Source: Geminicoccaceae bacterium
Lineage (GTDB): Bacteria > Pseudomonadota > Alphaproteobacteria > Geminicoccales > Geminicoccaceae
NCBI GenBank assembly: GCA_020446285.1
Contig: JAGREZ010000039.1
Span: 9,029-14,736 of the forward strand
DNA: 5,708 nucleotides
Direction of reading: 5' to 3'
Part shown: in pieces, positions 1 to 5,072 of the stretch
Layout: each line of letters opens with the position of its first letter
Numbering within the stretch: the stretch's first letter is position 1
Notes under the pieces: generated by a model
What the model saw: only the letters and a program-made list of their open reading frames with translations
The model's database searches: none
What the model was told of the DNA's origin: nothing
Position numbers and translations under genes: made by a program

Positions 1-789
1 CTTGCGGAGGACGCCGCCGAGATGGCCGCTGCTGCTGCCGACAGGGGTGTTCGCACGCAGGTCGGTTTCAACTATCTCTGCAATCCCATGATCACCCTCG
101 CGCGCGAGATGATCGTCGCCGGCGAGCTCGGCGAGATCCGCAGCTATCGCGGTTGTCACTGCGAGGACTACATGGCCGACGCCGACAGTCCTTTCGGCTT
201 TCGCCATGAGCCGGCCGGCGGCGGCGCGCTCGCCGATATCGGCAGTCATGCGCTGGCCACCGCCGAATATCTGCTCGGGCCCATCCGCGAGGTCATGGGC
301 GATTGTGTTACCGTGATCGGCGAGCGGCCCGACGGCCGGGGCGGACGCCGGGATGTCGGGGTCGACGATGTCGGTCGCGCCTTCCTGCGCTTTGCCAGCG
401 GCGCTTCGGGATCCATCGAGGCGAGCTGGATCGCCACGGGCCGCAAGATGCAGCATGATTTCGAGGTTTATGGCAGCCGCGGCGCGCTCGTCTTCTCGCA
501 GGAGCGTTTCAGCGAGCTGCACTACTACGCCGCCGCCGATACCGTCGGGCGCCGGGGATTTCGCCGCATCGAGGCGGGCCCCGAACATGTCCCCTACGGC
601 CTGTTCTGTGTCGCCGCCGGCCACCAGCTCGGCTTCAACGATCTCAAGGCGATCGAGATGGCGGGCTTTATCGAGGCCATCGCCGGGCGGATCGACGAAC
701 CCTTCGGCTTCGCGAAGGGATTGCGCATCCAGACGCTGGTCGAGGCCATCCACCGGTCCTCGGCGGAGCGTTCATGGCTTCGCATCTGA
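1..789 (+). CDS. Gfo/Idh/MocA-family oxidoreductase, 3' part (5' end outside window)
   Basis: The reading frame is open from base 1 and ends at TGA 787-789, giving 262 visible residues. Members of this family are NAD(P)-dependent dehydrogenases, mostly acting on sugars, inositols or related polyols, with an N-terminal Rossmann fold and a C-terminal substrate-binding domain. The visible part begins near the family segment VGFNYLCNP, followed by an AGELGEIR stretch. The glycine-rich GGGALADIGSHA motif lies at visible residues 73-84 (about nt 217-252), and its His is the usual active-site-region residue. The dinucleotide-binding N-terminus lies upstream of the window, so cofactor and start cannot be judged. 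The substrate cannot be named from this fragment. The next gene starts 116 nt downstream, so it may or may not share a transcript with it. Confidence 0.85.
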   Translation, partial: LAEDAAEMAAAAADRGVRTQVGFNYLCNPMITLAREMIVAGELGEIRSYRGCHCEDYMADADSPFGFRHEPAGGGALADIGSHALATAEYLLGPIREVMGDCVTVIGERPDGRGGRRDVGVDDVGRAFLRFASGASGSIEASWIATGRKMQHDFEVYGSRGALVFSQERFSELHYYAAADTVGRRGFRRIEAGPEHVPYGLFCVAAGHQLGFNDLKAIEMAGFIEAIAGRIDEPFGFAKGLRIQTLVEAIHRSSAERSWLRI

Positions 790-826
790 TTTCGGGGCAT
801 CTGATTTCGGGGCATCTGATTTCGGG
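782..826. repeat. Three perfect 15-bp tandem repeats across the oxidoreductase stop codon
   Basis: The unit GCATCTGATTTCGGG occurs at 782-796, 797-811 and 812-826 with no mismatch. The first copy contains the stop codon of the upstream gene (TGA 787-789). Because the unit is 15 nt, TGA recurs in the same frame at 802-804 and 817-819. It looks like slippage duplication of the 3' end of the gene. There are no spacers, so it is not a CRISPR-type array. Confidence 0.95.
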
Positions 827-905
827 CGGCCGGCGGGCGTAACTTGTACCTTTCGGACGGCGACACCATCTGCAGGTATGTGTCCGCAACGCGCCAGGGA
901 TCGGC

Positions 906-1856
906 ATGGAAGAACCCCTTCTCCCGGAAGACGACAACCCGTCGAGGCTTCGTCTCGTCGCCAAGCTGGCGGTCGGTCTCGTCTTTCTCGTTCCGGTCTA
1001 TTACCTCGCCGGGATGCTCTATCTGCACAAGATCGACGACGATCCGACGCTCGCCCTCAATGTCGAGGTGCCGGTGGGCGGTTCGCGGGCGGTCGCCGTC
1101 GCCGCGGCGCTGATCGACCGCGAGGTCAACCACAATCGCTGGGTGGCCAACGATCCGTGGTTCATGCCCGGCTCCATGCTCGACAACATGCCGCAGTTCC
1201 AGGAAGGTGTGATCGCCTCCATCGCCCGGTTCGGCATCGAGCTCACCGACCATATCGCCCGCGTGCGCGGCTCCTCGCAGATCGACGCGGATGCCGACGA
1301 TGCCGCCGGCCGGCTGAAATATCCGGGCAATGTCTGGATCTTCGAATGGAGTGCGACGCCGGTTCAGCAAAGCTCCGAGAGCTCCTACCGCAAGGCGCTG
1401 GAAAGCCTGACCCGCTACAATCGGCGGCTCGCCGAAAACGAGGCGACGTTCGAACGCCGGGCCGACAATCTGCTCGACACGCTGGACCGCATCGCCTCCG
1501 ATATCGGCTCCTCGTCGGCGGCGCTCTATGACAAGATCGACCGGACGGAAGGGGCGTGGTTCGACTTCGACGCCGACAATCTGTTCTATGCCAACAAGGG
1601 GCGGCTCTACGGTTACTACATGCTGCTTCTCGGTCTTGGCGACGATTTCCGTTCCGTGATCGAGGGGCGGGACTTGCAAACGGCCTGGGATCAGCTGATC
1701 TTCAGCTTCGAGCGGGCCGCCGGACTCCAGCCCTGGGTGGTCATCAACGGCGACCTCGACAGCCAGATCAAGCCGAACCATCTCGCAGCCCAGGGCTTCC
1801 TGTTGCTTCGCGCACGCACCCAGTTGCGGGAAGTGACCAACATCCTTCTCAAATAG
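906..1856 (+). CDS. DUF2333 family protein, predicted single-pass inner-membrane protein
   Basis: This is a 316-residue protein that I recognise as DUF2333, a family without an assigned biochemical function. A hydrophobic segment at about residues 17-41, after a short acidic N-terminus, should anchor it in the inner membrane. The remaining roughly 270 residues are soluble and look mainly helical, with a charged helical stretch near residues 160-195 (KALESLTRYNRRLAENEATF). The family-like segments NRWVANDPWF and LDNMPQFQ fall at about residues 76-100. The ATG at 906 is preceded by AGGGA at 896-900 with 5-nt spacing, which supports this start. It ends 31 nt before nfuA and is probably the first gene of the DUF2333-nfuA-tsaB-rimI block. 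No catalytic motif is evident, and I would not guess a role beyond membrane location. Confidence 0.85.
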   Translation: MEEPLLPEDDNPSRLRLVAKLAVGLVFLVPVYYLAGMLYLHKIDDDPTLALNVEVPVGGSRAVAVAAALIDREVNHNRWVANDPWFMPGSMLDNMPQFQEGVIASIARFGIELTDHIARVRGSSQIDADADDAAGRLKYPGNVWIFEWSATPVQQSSESSYRKALESLTRYNRRLAENEATFERRADNLLDTLDRIASDIGSSSAALYDKIDRTEGAWFDFDADNLFYANKGRLYGYYMLLLGLGDDFRSVIEGRDLQTAWDQLIFSFERAAGLQPWVVINGDLDSQIKPNHLAAQGFLLLRARTQLREVTNILLK

Positions 1857-1887
1857 CCCGAGCGGGCTCACCAGCGGAGCATTCGCC

Positions 1888-2442
1888 ATGTTCATCCAGA
1901 CAGAACAGACACCCAATCCGTCGACACTCAAGTTCCTTCCGGGCCGCGATGTCATGGAAGACGGGGCGGTGGATTTCACCGATGTCGAAACGGCCGCGGG
2001 CTCGCCGCTCGCCCGTCGTCTCTTTGCCGTGGAAGGCGTGCGCGGCGTCCATCTCGGGCATGATTTCATCAGCGTCACCAAATCCGAGGGCGATGACTGG
2101 TATCTGCTCAAGCCCGCCGTGCTCGGCGCGATCATGGATCATTTCATGTCGGGTGATCCGGTGGTCGAGGCCGGTGCCTCGCTGCCCGAGGATGTGCAGA
2201 TCGACGAGAGCGACGAGACGGTGAAGCAGATCAAGGAGCTGATCGACACGCGGGTGCGCCCGGCGGTGGCCCAGGATGGCGGCGACATCGTCTTTCACGG
2301 CTTCGAGCGCGGCATCGTCTATCTGCACATGCGCGGCGCCTGCGCCGGCTGCCCGAGCTCGACCATCACGCTCAAGAACGGCATCGAGAACCTCCTGCGC
2401 TACTATGTGCCGGAAGTTGTCGAGGTCCGCGCCGTCAGCTGA
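1888..2442 (+). CDS. nfuA: NfuA-type Fe-S cluster scaffold/carrier (NifU family)
   Basis: The 184-residue protein has the two-domain Nfu layout. The N-terminal Nfu_N domain starts with the hallmark MFIQTEQTPNPSTLKF and runs to about residue 90. The C-terminal NifU-like domain (about 108-180) contains RGACAGCPSS with the cluster-binding pair C152 and C155. Two subunits are expected to hold one 4Fe-4S cluster between their CxxC motifs and pass it to target enzymes in the cytoplasm. The length and Nfu_N architecture match alphaproteobacterial and mitochondrial Nfu proteins; E. coli NfuA has a degenerate A-type N-domain instead. ATG 1888 has GGAG at 1876-1879 (8-nt spacing). The gene is 31 nt after the DUF2333 gene and 11 nt before tsaB. 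In E. coli, Nfu-type carriers support maturation of MiaB, which is encoded further along this window. Confidence 0.92.
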   Translation: MFIQTEQTPNPSTLKFLPGRDVMEDGAVDFTDVETAAGSPLARRLFAVEGVRGVHLGHDFISVTKSEGDDWYLLKPAVLGAIMDHFMSGDPVVEAGASLPEDVQIDESDETVKQIKELIDTRVRPAVAQDGGDIVFHGFERGIVYLHMRGACAGCPSSTITLKNGIENLLRYYVPEVVEVRAVS

Positions 2443-2453
2443 GCGCCGCCGCC

Positions 2454-3137
2454 TTGCGGATCCTTGCGTTCGATTGCTGCGCCGATTGGCTCGTCGCCGG
2501 CGTGGGCGAGGTGCGGGACGGCCATGTGGCCATGCTCGCGGAACTGCCGCCATCATCCGCGAGCGGCCATGCCGAGCGGCTCGTGCCGGCGATCGAACGG
2601 GTCATGGCGGAGGCGGATGTCGTCTGGTCCGGTCTCAATGCGCTGGCGGTGACCAACGGGCCGGGCAGCTTCACCGGCATCCGCACATGCGTGGCCGCAG
2701 CCCGGGGGCTGGCGCTGGCCGCCCGGATTCCCGTTTTCGCCATGTCGACGCTCGAGGCCTTCGCCGCCGCCCGTTGCATGGCCGACGGACGGGAGAACGG
2801 ACAGGCCGCATTCCCGTTGCGCACATTCCCGTTACGGATGACGATGGCCGGGCGGCGCGGGCGCGTCTTCGTGCAGGATTTCGGTGACCGGTTCGAGCCG
2901 CTCACCGCACCCCGGAGCGTCGAGGCGGGTGGACCCGGTCCACTGCCGGACGACGACATGCCGACGATCGACTGTGCTGGAGGCGGGATCGGTGCGAAGG
3001 CGATGATCGAGCTTGCGGGATACCGGATTGCGGCCGGGATCGTGCCGATCGAGGCGTTTCACCTGCAACCCCTTTACTTGAACCCGCCGGATGCGAGACT
3101 GTCCGCAGGTCAGTCCTTGCTCGGGAAAAAGGCGTGA
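2454..3137 (+). CDS. tsaB: tRNA threonylcarbamoyladenosine biosynthesis protein TsaB
   Basis: This 227-residue ASKHA-fold protein is the partner of TsaD and TsaE in adding threonylcarbamoyl to A37 of ANN-decoding tRNAs (t6A37) in the cytoplasm. Hallmarks are the N-terminal RILAFD strand, SGHAERLVP (residues 37-45), the signature NGPGSFTGIR (68-77), a downstream LALAARIPVFAMSTLEAF, and the C-terminal PLYLNPPDA (206-214). The start is TTG at 2454. It puts the first beta-strand at residue 2 as in homologues, and no in-frame ATG lies nearby. The ribosome-binding site is weak (TGAG overlapping the nfuA stop), which suggests coupling to nfuA 11 nt upstream. The stop overlaps the rimI start by 4 nt. 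An insert-like stretch at about residues 112-127 contains a repeated FPLR. Confidence 0.94.
   Translation: MRILAFDCCADWLVAGVGEVRDGHVAMLAELPPSSASGHAERLVPAIERVMAEADVVWSGLNALAVTNGPGSFTGIRTCVAAARGLALAARIPVFAMSTLEAFAAARCMADGRENGQAAFPLRTFPLRMTMAGRRGRVFVQDFGDRFEPLTAPRSVEAGGPGPLPDDDMPTIDCAGGGIGAKAMIELAGYRIAAGIVPIEAFHLQPLYLNPPDARLSAGQSLLGKKA
2810..2839. repeat. Imperfect 15-bp duplication inside tsaB (FPLR-FPLR)
   Basis: Units 2810-2824 and 2825-2839 match at 12 of 15 positions, with the first nine bases (ATTCCCGTT) identical. They encode FPLRT-FPLRM at TsaB residues 120-129. The change keeps the frame and lies in a loop between the domain helices and the family strand GRVFVQDF. Confidence 0.6.
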
Positions 3138-3685
3138 TTTCTTCCATGCCCGGATCGTCGCCACAACCCTCCGCCGGGGCGCACGCAGCCGGTCCGGCGA
3201 TCATCCGGGTTGCCGGGCCGTTCGATCTCGGCAAGATCTCGCGCCTGCACAGGGCCTGTTTCGCCGAGGGCTGGAGCCGCGCCGACGTGGCCCATCTGCT
3301 GGCCCTGCCGGGAAGTTTCGGTCTGGTGGCACGGCTGGCACAAAGAGGATTTCCGGGGCTCGACAATCTTCGCGGCGCCGGTTTCGCGCTTTGCCGGGTG
3401 GTGCGCGACGAGTGCGAGCTGCTGTCCATCGGCGTGGTGCCGACGGTCCGGCGACGCGGCGTCGCCCGCGCGCTTCTGCTCAGCGCCATGGAGCGCTGCA
3501 GGCTCGCCGGCGCGGAGAAGATGTTCCTTGAAGTGGCGGTCGACAATGTCGAGGCGCAGGCACTCTATGCCATTCACGGCTTCCGGACCGTGGGTACACG
3601 ACCGAACTATTACCAGCGTTTGGATGGGTCGCGAGCCCATGCCTACACGATGCAGGGCGATCTGTTACTTCCGGACAACAGCTAG
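3134..3685 (+). CDS. rimI: RimI-type ribosomal-protein-S18-alanine N-acetyltransferase (GNAT)
   Basis: This is a 183-residue GNAT-fold protein. RimI acetylates the N-terminal alanine of ribosomal protein S18 using acetyl-CoA, and relatives can act on other N-termini. The acetyl-CoA-binding motif A is visible as LLSIGVVPTVRRRGVARALL (97-116), with the pyrophosphate-binding RRRGVA. Motif B reads LEVAVDNVEAQALYAIHGF (132-150) and is followed by TRPNYY, a close RimI-type pattern. I prefer the GTG start at 3134. It overlaps the tsaB stop as GTGA, and GGGA at 3123-3126 sits 7 nt upstream. An ATG at 3146 would remove only four residues. About 20 N-terminal residues (Pro/Ala/Ser-rich) precede the GNAT core. 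tsaB-rimI adjacency is common in bacteria. The exact protein substrate is inferred from family and context. Confidence 0.88.
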   Translation: MISSMPGSSPQPSAGAHAAGPAIIRVAGPFDLGKISRLHRACFAEGWSRADVAHLLALPGSFGLVARLAQRGFPGLDNLRGAGFALCRVVRDECELLSIGVVPTVRRRGVARALLLSAMERCRLAGAEKMFLEVAVDNVEAQALYAIHGFRTVGTRPNYYQRLDGSRAHAYTMQGDLLLPDNS

Positions 3686-3716
3686 ACGCTCCGCATCCTG
3701 ATCGTCTGCTTGTCTT

Positions 3717-3977
3717 TCAGCGCCCCCTTACTTCGATGAGCAGCCGGTAAAGCCCCTCGCCGAGCTCCGTCTCGCCGACAATCACATGGCCGTGATCCCT
3801 GACCGCGCGCGGGACATTGCGGCGCGGTTCCTCGCCCCTGAGCAGGACCGCGAGGACTTCACCGGCATTCATCTTTTCGATTGCAAGCTTGGTCCGCACA
3901 AAAGTCATCGGACAGCTTTCCGAGGTTATGTCGATTTCGCGATGGGGTTTCAAGTTTGTGAGTTCCCTTATTTGCAT
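3717..3977 (-). CDS. TusA/SirA-like sulfur-carrier protein (CPxT variant)
   Basis: This 86-residue minus-strand gene runs from ATG at 3977-3975 to TGA at 3719-3717. The pattern is that of the small TusA/SirA (YeeD-like) fold: a first strand (REIDIT), then CPMTFVRTKLAIEK with the presumed sulfur-accepting C22, a basic helix, and later strands ending in LYRLLIEV. TusA proteins accept persulfide sulfur on this Cys and relay it to partners such as tRNA thiolation enzymes. The second proline of the usual CPxP is replaced by Thr here, as in a less studied subfamily, so a tRNA s2U34 role should not be assumed. It converges on rimI (31 nt between stops) and diverges from mucR (111 nt between starts). 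The ATG gives a full-length domain; the next in-frame Met, at residue 24, would lose the CP motif. Confidence 0.82.
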   Translation of the reverse strand: MQIRELTNLKPHREIDITSESCPMTFVRTKLAIEKMNAGEVLAVLLRGEEPRRNVPRAVRDHGHVIVGETELGEGLYRLLIEVRGR

Positions 3978-3978
3978 T

Positions 3979-3994
3979 TTGGAACGCTTTCCAA
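3979..3994. promoter_or_regulatory. Perfect inverted repeat between the sulfurtransferase and mucR genes (operator candidate)
   Basis: TTGGAA-CGCT-TTCCAA is a perfect 6-bp dyad with a 4-bp centre. It lies 2 nt upstream of the minus-strand sulfurtransferase ATG in an AT-richer stretch shared with the mucR upstream region. It could bind a dimeric regulator, or fold in the sulfurtransferase leader mRNA and affect its translation. No matching regulator is identified. Confidence 0.35.
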
Positions 3995-4013
3995 TTTACA
4001 GGTACGATTTCTC

Positions 4014-4041
4014 TTGCGACACTTCAAAAACAGAATATGTT
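4014..4041 (+). promoter_or_regulatory. Possible sigma-70-type promoter for mucR
   Basis: TTGCGA (4014-4019) and TATGTT (4036-4041) are separated by 16 nt. Each matches 4 of 6 consensus bases, and they lie 48-75 nt upstream of the mucR ATG. The surroundings are AT-richer than the rest of the window. MucR-type proteins commonly bind AT-rich DNA at their own promoters, so autoregulation is plausible but not shown by the sequence. Confidence 0.3.
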
Positions 4042-4088
4042 GCGCGCCAACGCCCCCTATTACACTTGAGCTGTGGAAACATAGAAAC

Positions 4089-4514
4089 ATGAGTGAGAAA
4101 ATCAGCGCCAACGAGTTGTTGTCGCTTACGACAGAGATTGTGGCTTCCCACGTTTCGAACAATATCGTACCAGTCAGCGATCTTCCCCACCTGATCAAGG
4201 CTGTTTACAATAGTCTTGCGGGACAGGGAGTCGAGGAAGAGCCGGAGCAGCCCGAGAAGCTGGTTCCCGCCGTTCCTGTCCGCAAGTCCGTGCAGTCCGA
4301 TTACATCATCTGCCTTGAAGACGGCAAGAAATTGAAAATGCTCAAGCGGCATCTCAAGACCCGTTACGACATGACGCCGGAAGAGTATCGGGCGAAGTGG
4401 AAGCTGGCGGATGATTATCCCATGGTTGCCCCGGCCTATGCCGAGCAGCGTTCCAGCCTCGCCAAGAAGATCGGCCTCGGCACCAAGCCGCGTGCCCGCG
4501 GACGCCGCGGCTGA
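4089..4514 (+). CDS. mucR: MucR/Ros-family transcriptional regulator
   Basis: The 141-residue protein has the MucR layout. The N-terminal oligomerisation region includes SNNIVPVSDLPHLIKAVYNSL (about 23-43). An acidic Glu/Pro linker covers about 48-63, and the DNA-binding zinc-finger-like domain runs about 70-125 with CLEDGKKLKMLKRHLKTRYD. The conserved MTPEEYRAKW and DYPMVAPAYAEQR follow, then a basic tail. MucR proteins are H-NS-like global regulators of AT-rich targets (surface polysaccharides, virulence, cell cycle) in alphaproteobacteria. The Ros ligand pattern gives C75, D78 and H88, but the last His position(s) hold R92 and Y93. ATG 4089 is chosen because it gives the family N-terminus and has GGAAA at 4075-4079. 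The frame is open further upstream, but that part is antisense to the sulfurtransferase gene. Sulfurtransferase and mucR are divergent. Confidence 0.92.
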   Translation: MSEKISANELLSLTTEIVASHVSNNIVPVSDLPHLIKAVYNSLAGQGVEEEPEQPEKLVPAVPVRKSVQSDYIICLEDGKKLKMLKRHLKTRYDMTPEEYRAKWKLADDYPMVAPAYAEQRSSLAKKIGLGTKPRARGRRG

Positions 4515-4530
4515 CGCTTCGGGAAGATGG

Positions 4531-4544
4531 GGGGCGAAAGCCCC
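4531..4544 (+). terminator. Short GNRA-type hairpin just after mucR
   Basis: GGGGC-GAAA-GCCCC forms a perfect 5-bp GC stem with a GAAA tetraloop, 16 nt after the mucR stop. There is no T-run, so it is more likely a 3'-end stabilising or accessory hairpin than a complete terminator. Confidence 0.4.
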
Positions 4545-4552
4545 GACCGACC

Positions 4553-4594
4553 ACGACAGGGCCGGCTTCGACGCGGAGCCGGCCCTGCTGTCGT
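4553..4594 (+). terminator. Strong GC stem-loop after mucR, candidate terminator without a T-run
   Basis: CAGGGCCGGCT (4557-4567) pairs perfectly with AGCCGGCCCTG (4577-4587) around a 9-nt loop. The stem continues as ACGA (4553-4556) with TCGT (4591-4594) after a 3-nt bulge. It starts 38 nt after the mucR stop. The following bases are mixed, so termination would not be the canonical intrinsic type. Together with the small hairpin before it, it most likely marks the end of the mucR transcript. Confidence 0.5.
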
Positions 4595-4618
4595 TCGAGC
4601 GGCTGTCATCATGACGTT

Positions 4619-4657
4619 GTCAACGCCCTGTTAACCCGGCGTCAACTTTGTGTTAAC
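4619..4657. promoter_or_regulatory. Array of four GTYAAC hexamers at exact 11-bp period (CtrA-like sites)
   Basis: GTCAAC (4619-4624), GTTAAC (4630-4635), GTCAAC (4641-4646) and GTTAAC (4652-4657) follow each other at exactly 11 bp. Each neighbouring pair reads as TYAA-N7-TYAAC. This is one base away from the CtrA consensus TTAA-N7-TTAAC, so three overlapping near-consensus sites are present. An 11-bp direct-repeat period is typical of OmpR/PhoB-family response regulators bound to one face of the helix. The repeat is seen directly; the choice of CtrA is inference from motif and from the likely alphaproteobacterial host. The nearest downstream elements are the hairpin at 4671 and miaB at 5155. 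Confidence 0.55.
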
Positions 4658-4670
4658 CTGACTGTGATAG

Positions 4671-4719
4671 TGCATCGATCCAGACAGATCGTTCGGATCT
4701 GTCTGGACAAATTGATGCA
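4671..4719. repeat. Long two-part inverted repeat / hairpin
   Basis: The inner arms CCAGACAGATC (4680-4690) and GATCTGTCTGG (4696-4706) are perfectly complementary over 11 bp around GTTCG. The outer arms TGCATCGAT (4671-4679) and ATTGATGCA (4711-4719) add 9 pairs, including one G-U, after a 4-nt bulge (4707-4710). As RNA this is a stable hairpin of about 20 bp. As DNA the inner 27 bp resemble a dimeric-repressor operator of the AGACAGAT/ATCTGTCT kind used by many TetR-family proteins. No T-run follows, so it is not an ordinary terminator on either strand. Confidence 0.6.
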
Positions 4720-4730
4720 AAAACAAGGAG

Positions 4731-4775
4731 CTAGTGTATTGGCGCATGAACGGAGTGAATGCGCCGGCGCACTAG
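4731..4775. repeat. Nested inverted repeat after an AAGGAG sequence
   Basis: CTAGTG (4731-4736) pairs with CACTAG (4770-4775), and inside it GGCGCAT (4741-4747) pairs with ATGCGCC (4759-4765). A symmetric 4x4 internal loop separates the two stems, and the end loop is 11 nt. AAGGAG at 4725-4730 abuts the left arm. It could be a second hairpin of the same RNA as 4671-4719 or a small palindromic repeat element. Short frames inside it (from TTG 4739 or GTG 4734) are not convincing as genes. Confidence 0.5.
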
Positions 4776-5013
4776 GACGATCCGGCCCTGAATGCCGGCC
4801 CGCAAAGGCAATGGATGCAAGGCAACGGATGCGAAGTCTGGGTTTTTCATGAGTTCCGTTCGAAATCACAGCCGGTCGTGACCGGCCGCGTTCCATGTTC
4901 CTCTGCAATAACCCGCCGCCGGGTGCGTTATTCCGTTCGTTTTCTTCACTTCCCGCAGTCCATGGCCGCAGTCGATGGCAGACTTCGTCTTGACGTTCCG
5001 CGCGAACGCCTTA

Positions 5014-5025
5014 TCAGCATGCTGA
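5014..5025. repeat. 12-bp perfect palindrome
   Basis: TCAGCATGCTGA is its own reverse complement, about 130 nt upstream of the miaB start. It may be a protein-binding site or chance; no known operator is recognised. Confidence 0.5.
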
Positions 5026-5072
5026 CGAAATGCCGAAAGCAGCGATGCGGGATGACAGTAACGGGAAACGGA

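Noticed and set aside
782..826. Possible CRISPR or mobile-element repeats
   Set aside because: The units are directly adjacent without spacers and there is no terminal inverted repeat or transposase nearby.
353..1531. A 392-codon plus-strand frame across the oxidoreductase and DUF2333 genes
   Set aside because: It is out of frame with both recognised genes, very Arg/Ser-rich and low in complexity, which is typical of a shadow frame.
594..2135. A 513-codon open frame on the minus strand opposite the oxidoreductase end, DUF2333 and nfuA
   Set aside because: It is antisense to well-supported genes, crosses two intergenic gaps and shows no family motif; long antisense frames are expected in GC-rich DNA with biased third positions.
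3786..4088. Upstream extension of mucR by 101 codons
   Set aside because: The extension is antisense to the sulfurtransferase gene and its promoter region; the ATG at 4089 gives the normal MucR N-terminus and length.
4671..4719. Intrinsic terminator
   Set aside because: The hairpin is strong but is followed by A-rich sequence, and on the opposite strand no T-run follows the stem.
4671..4800. A known riboswitch, tRNA, SRP RNA or tmRNA
   Set aside because: I recognised none of the conserved cores of these RNAs; only the pairing is supported, so no named RNA family is claimed.
4907..4932. AATAAC...GTTATT inverted repeat as an operator
   Set aside because: Only six outer pairs match and they compete with the inner ACCCG/CGGGT hairpin, so the signal is too weak to call separately.
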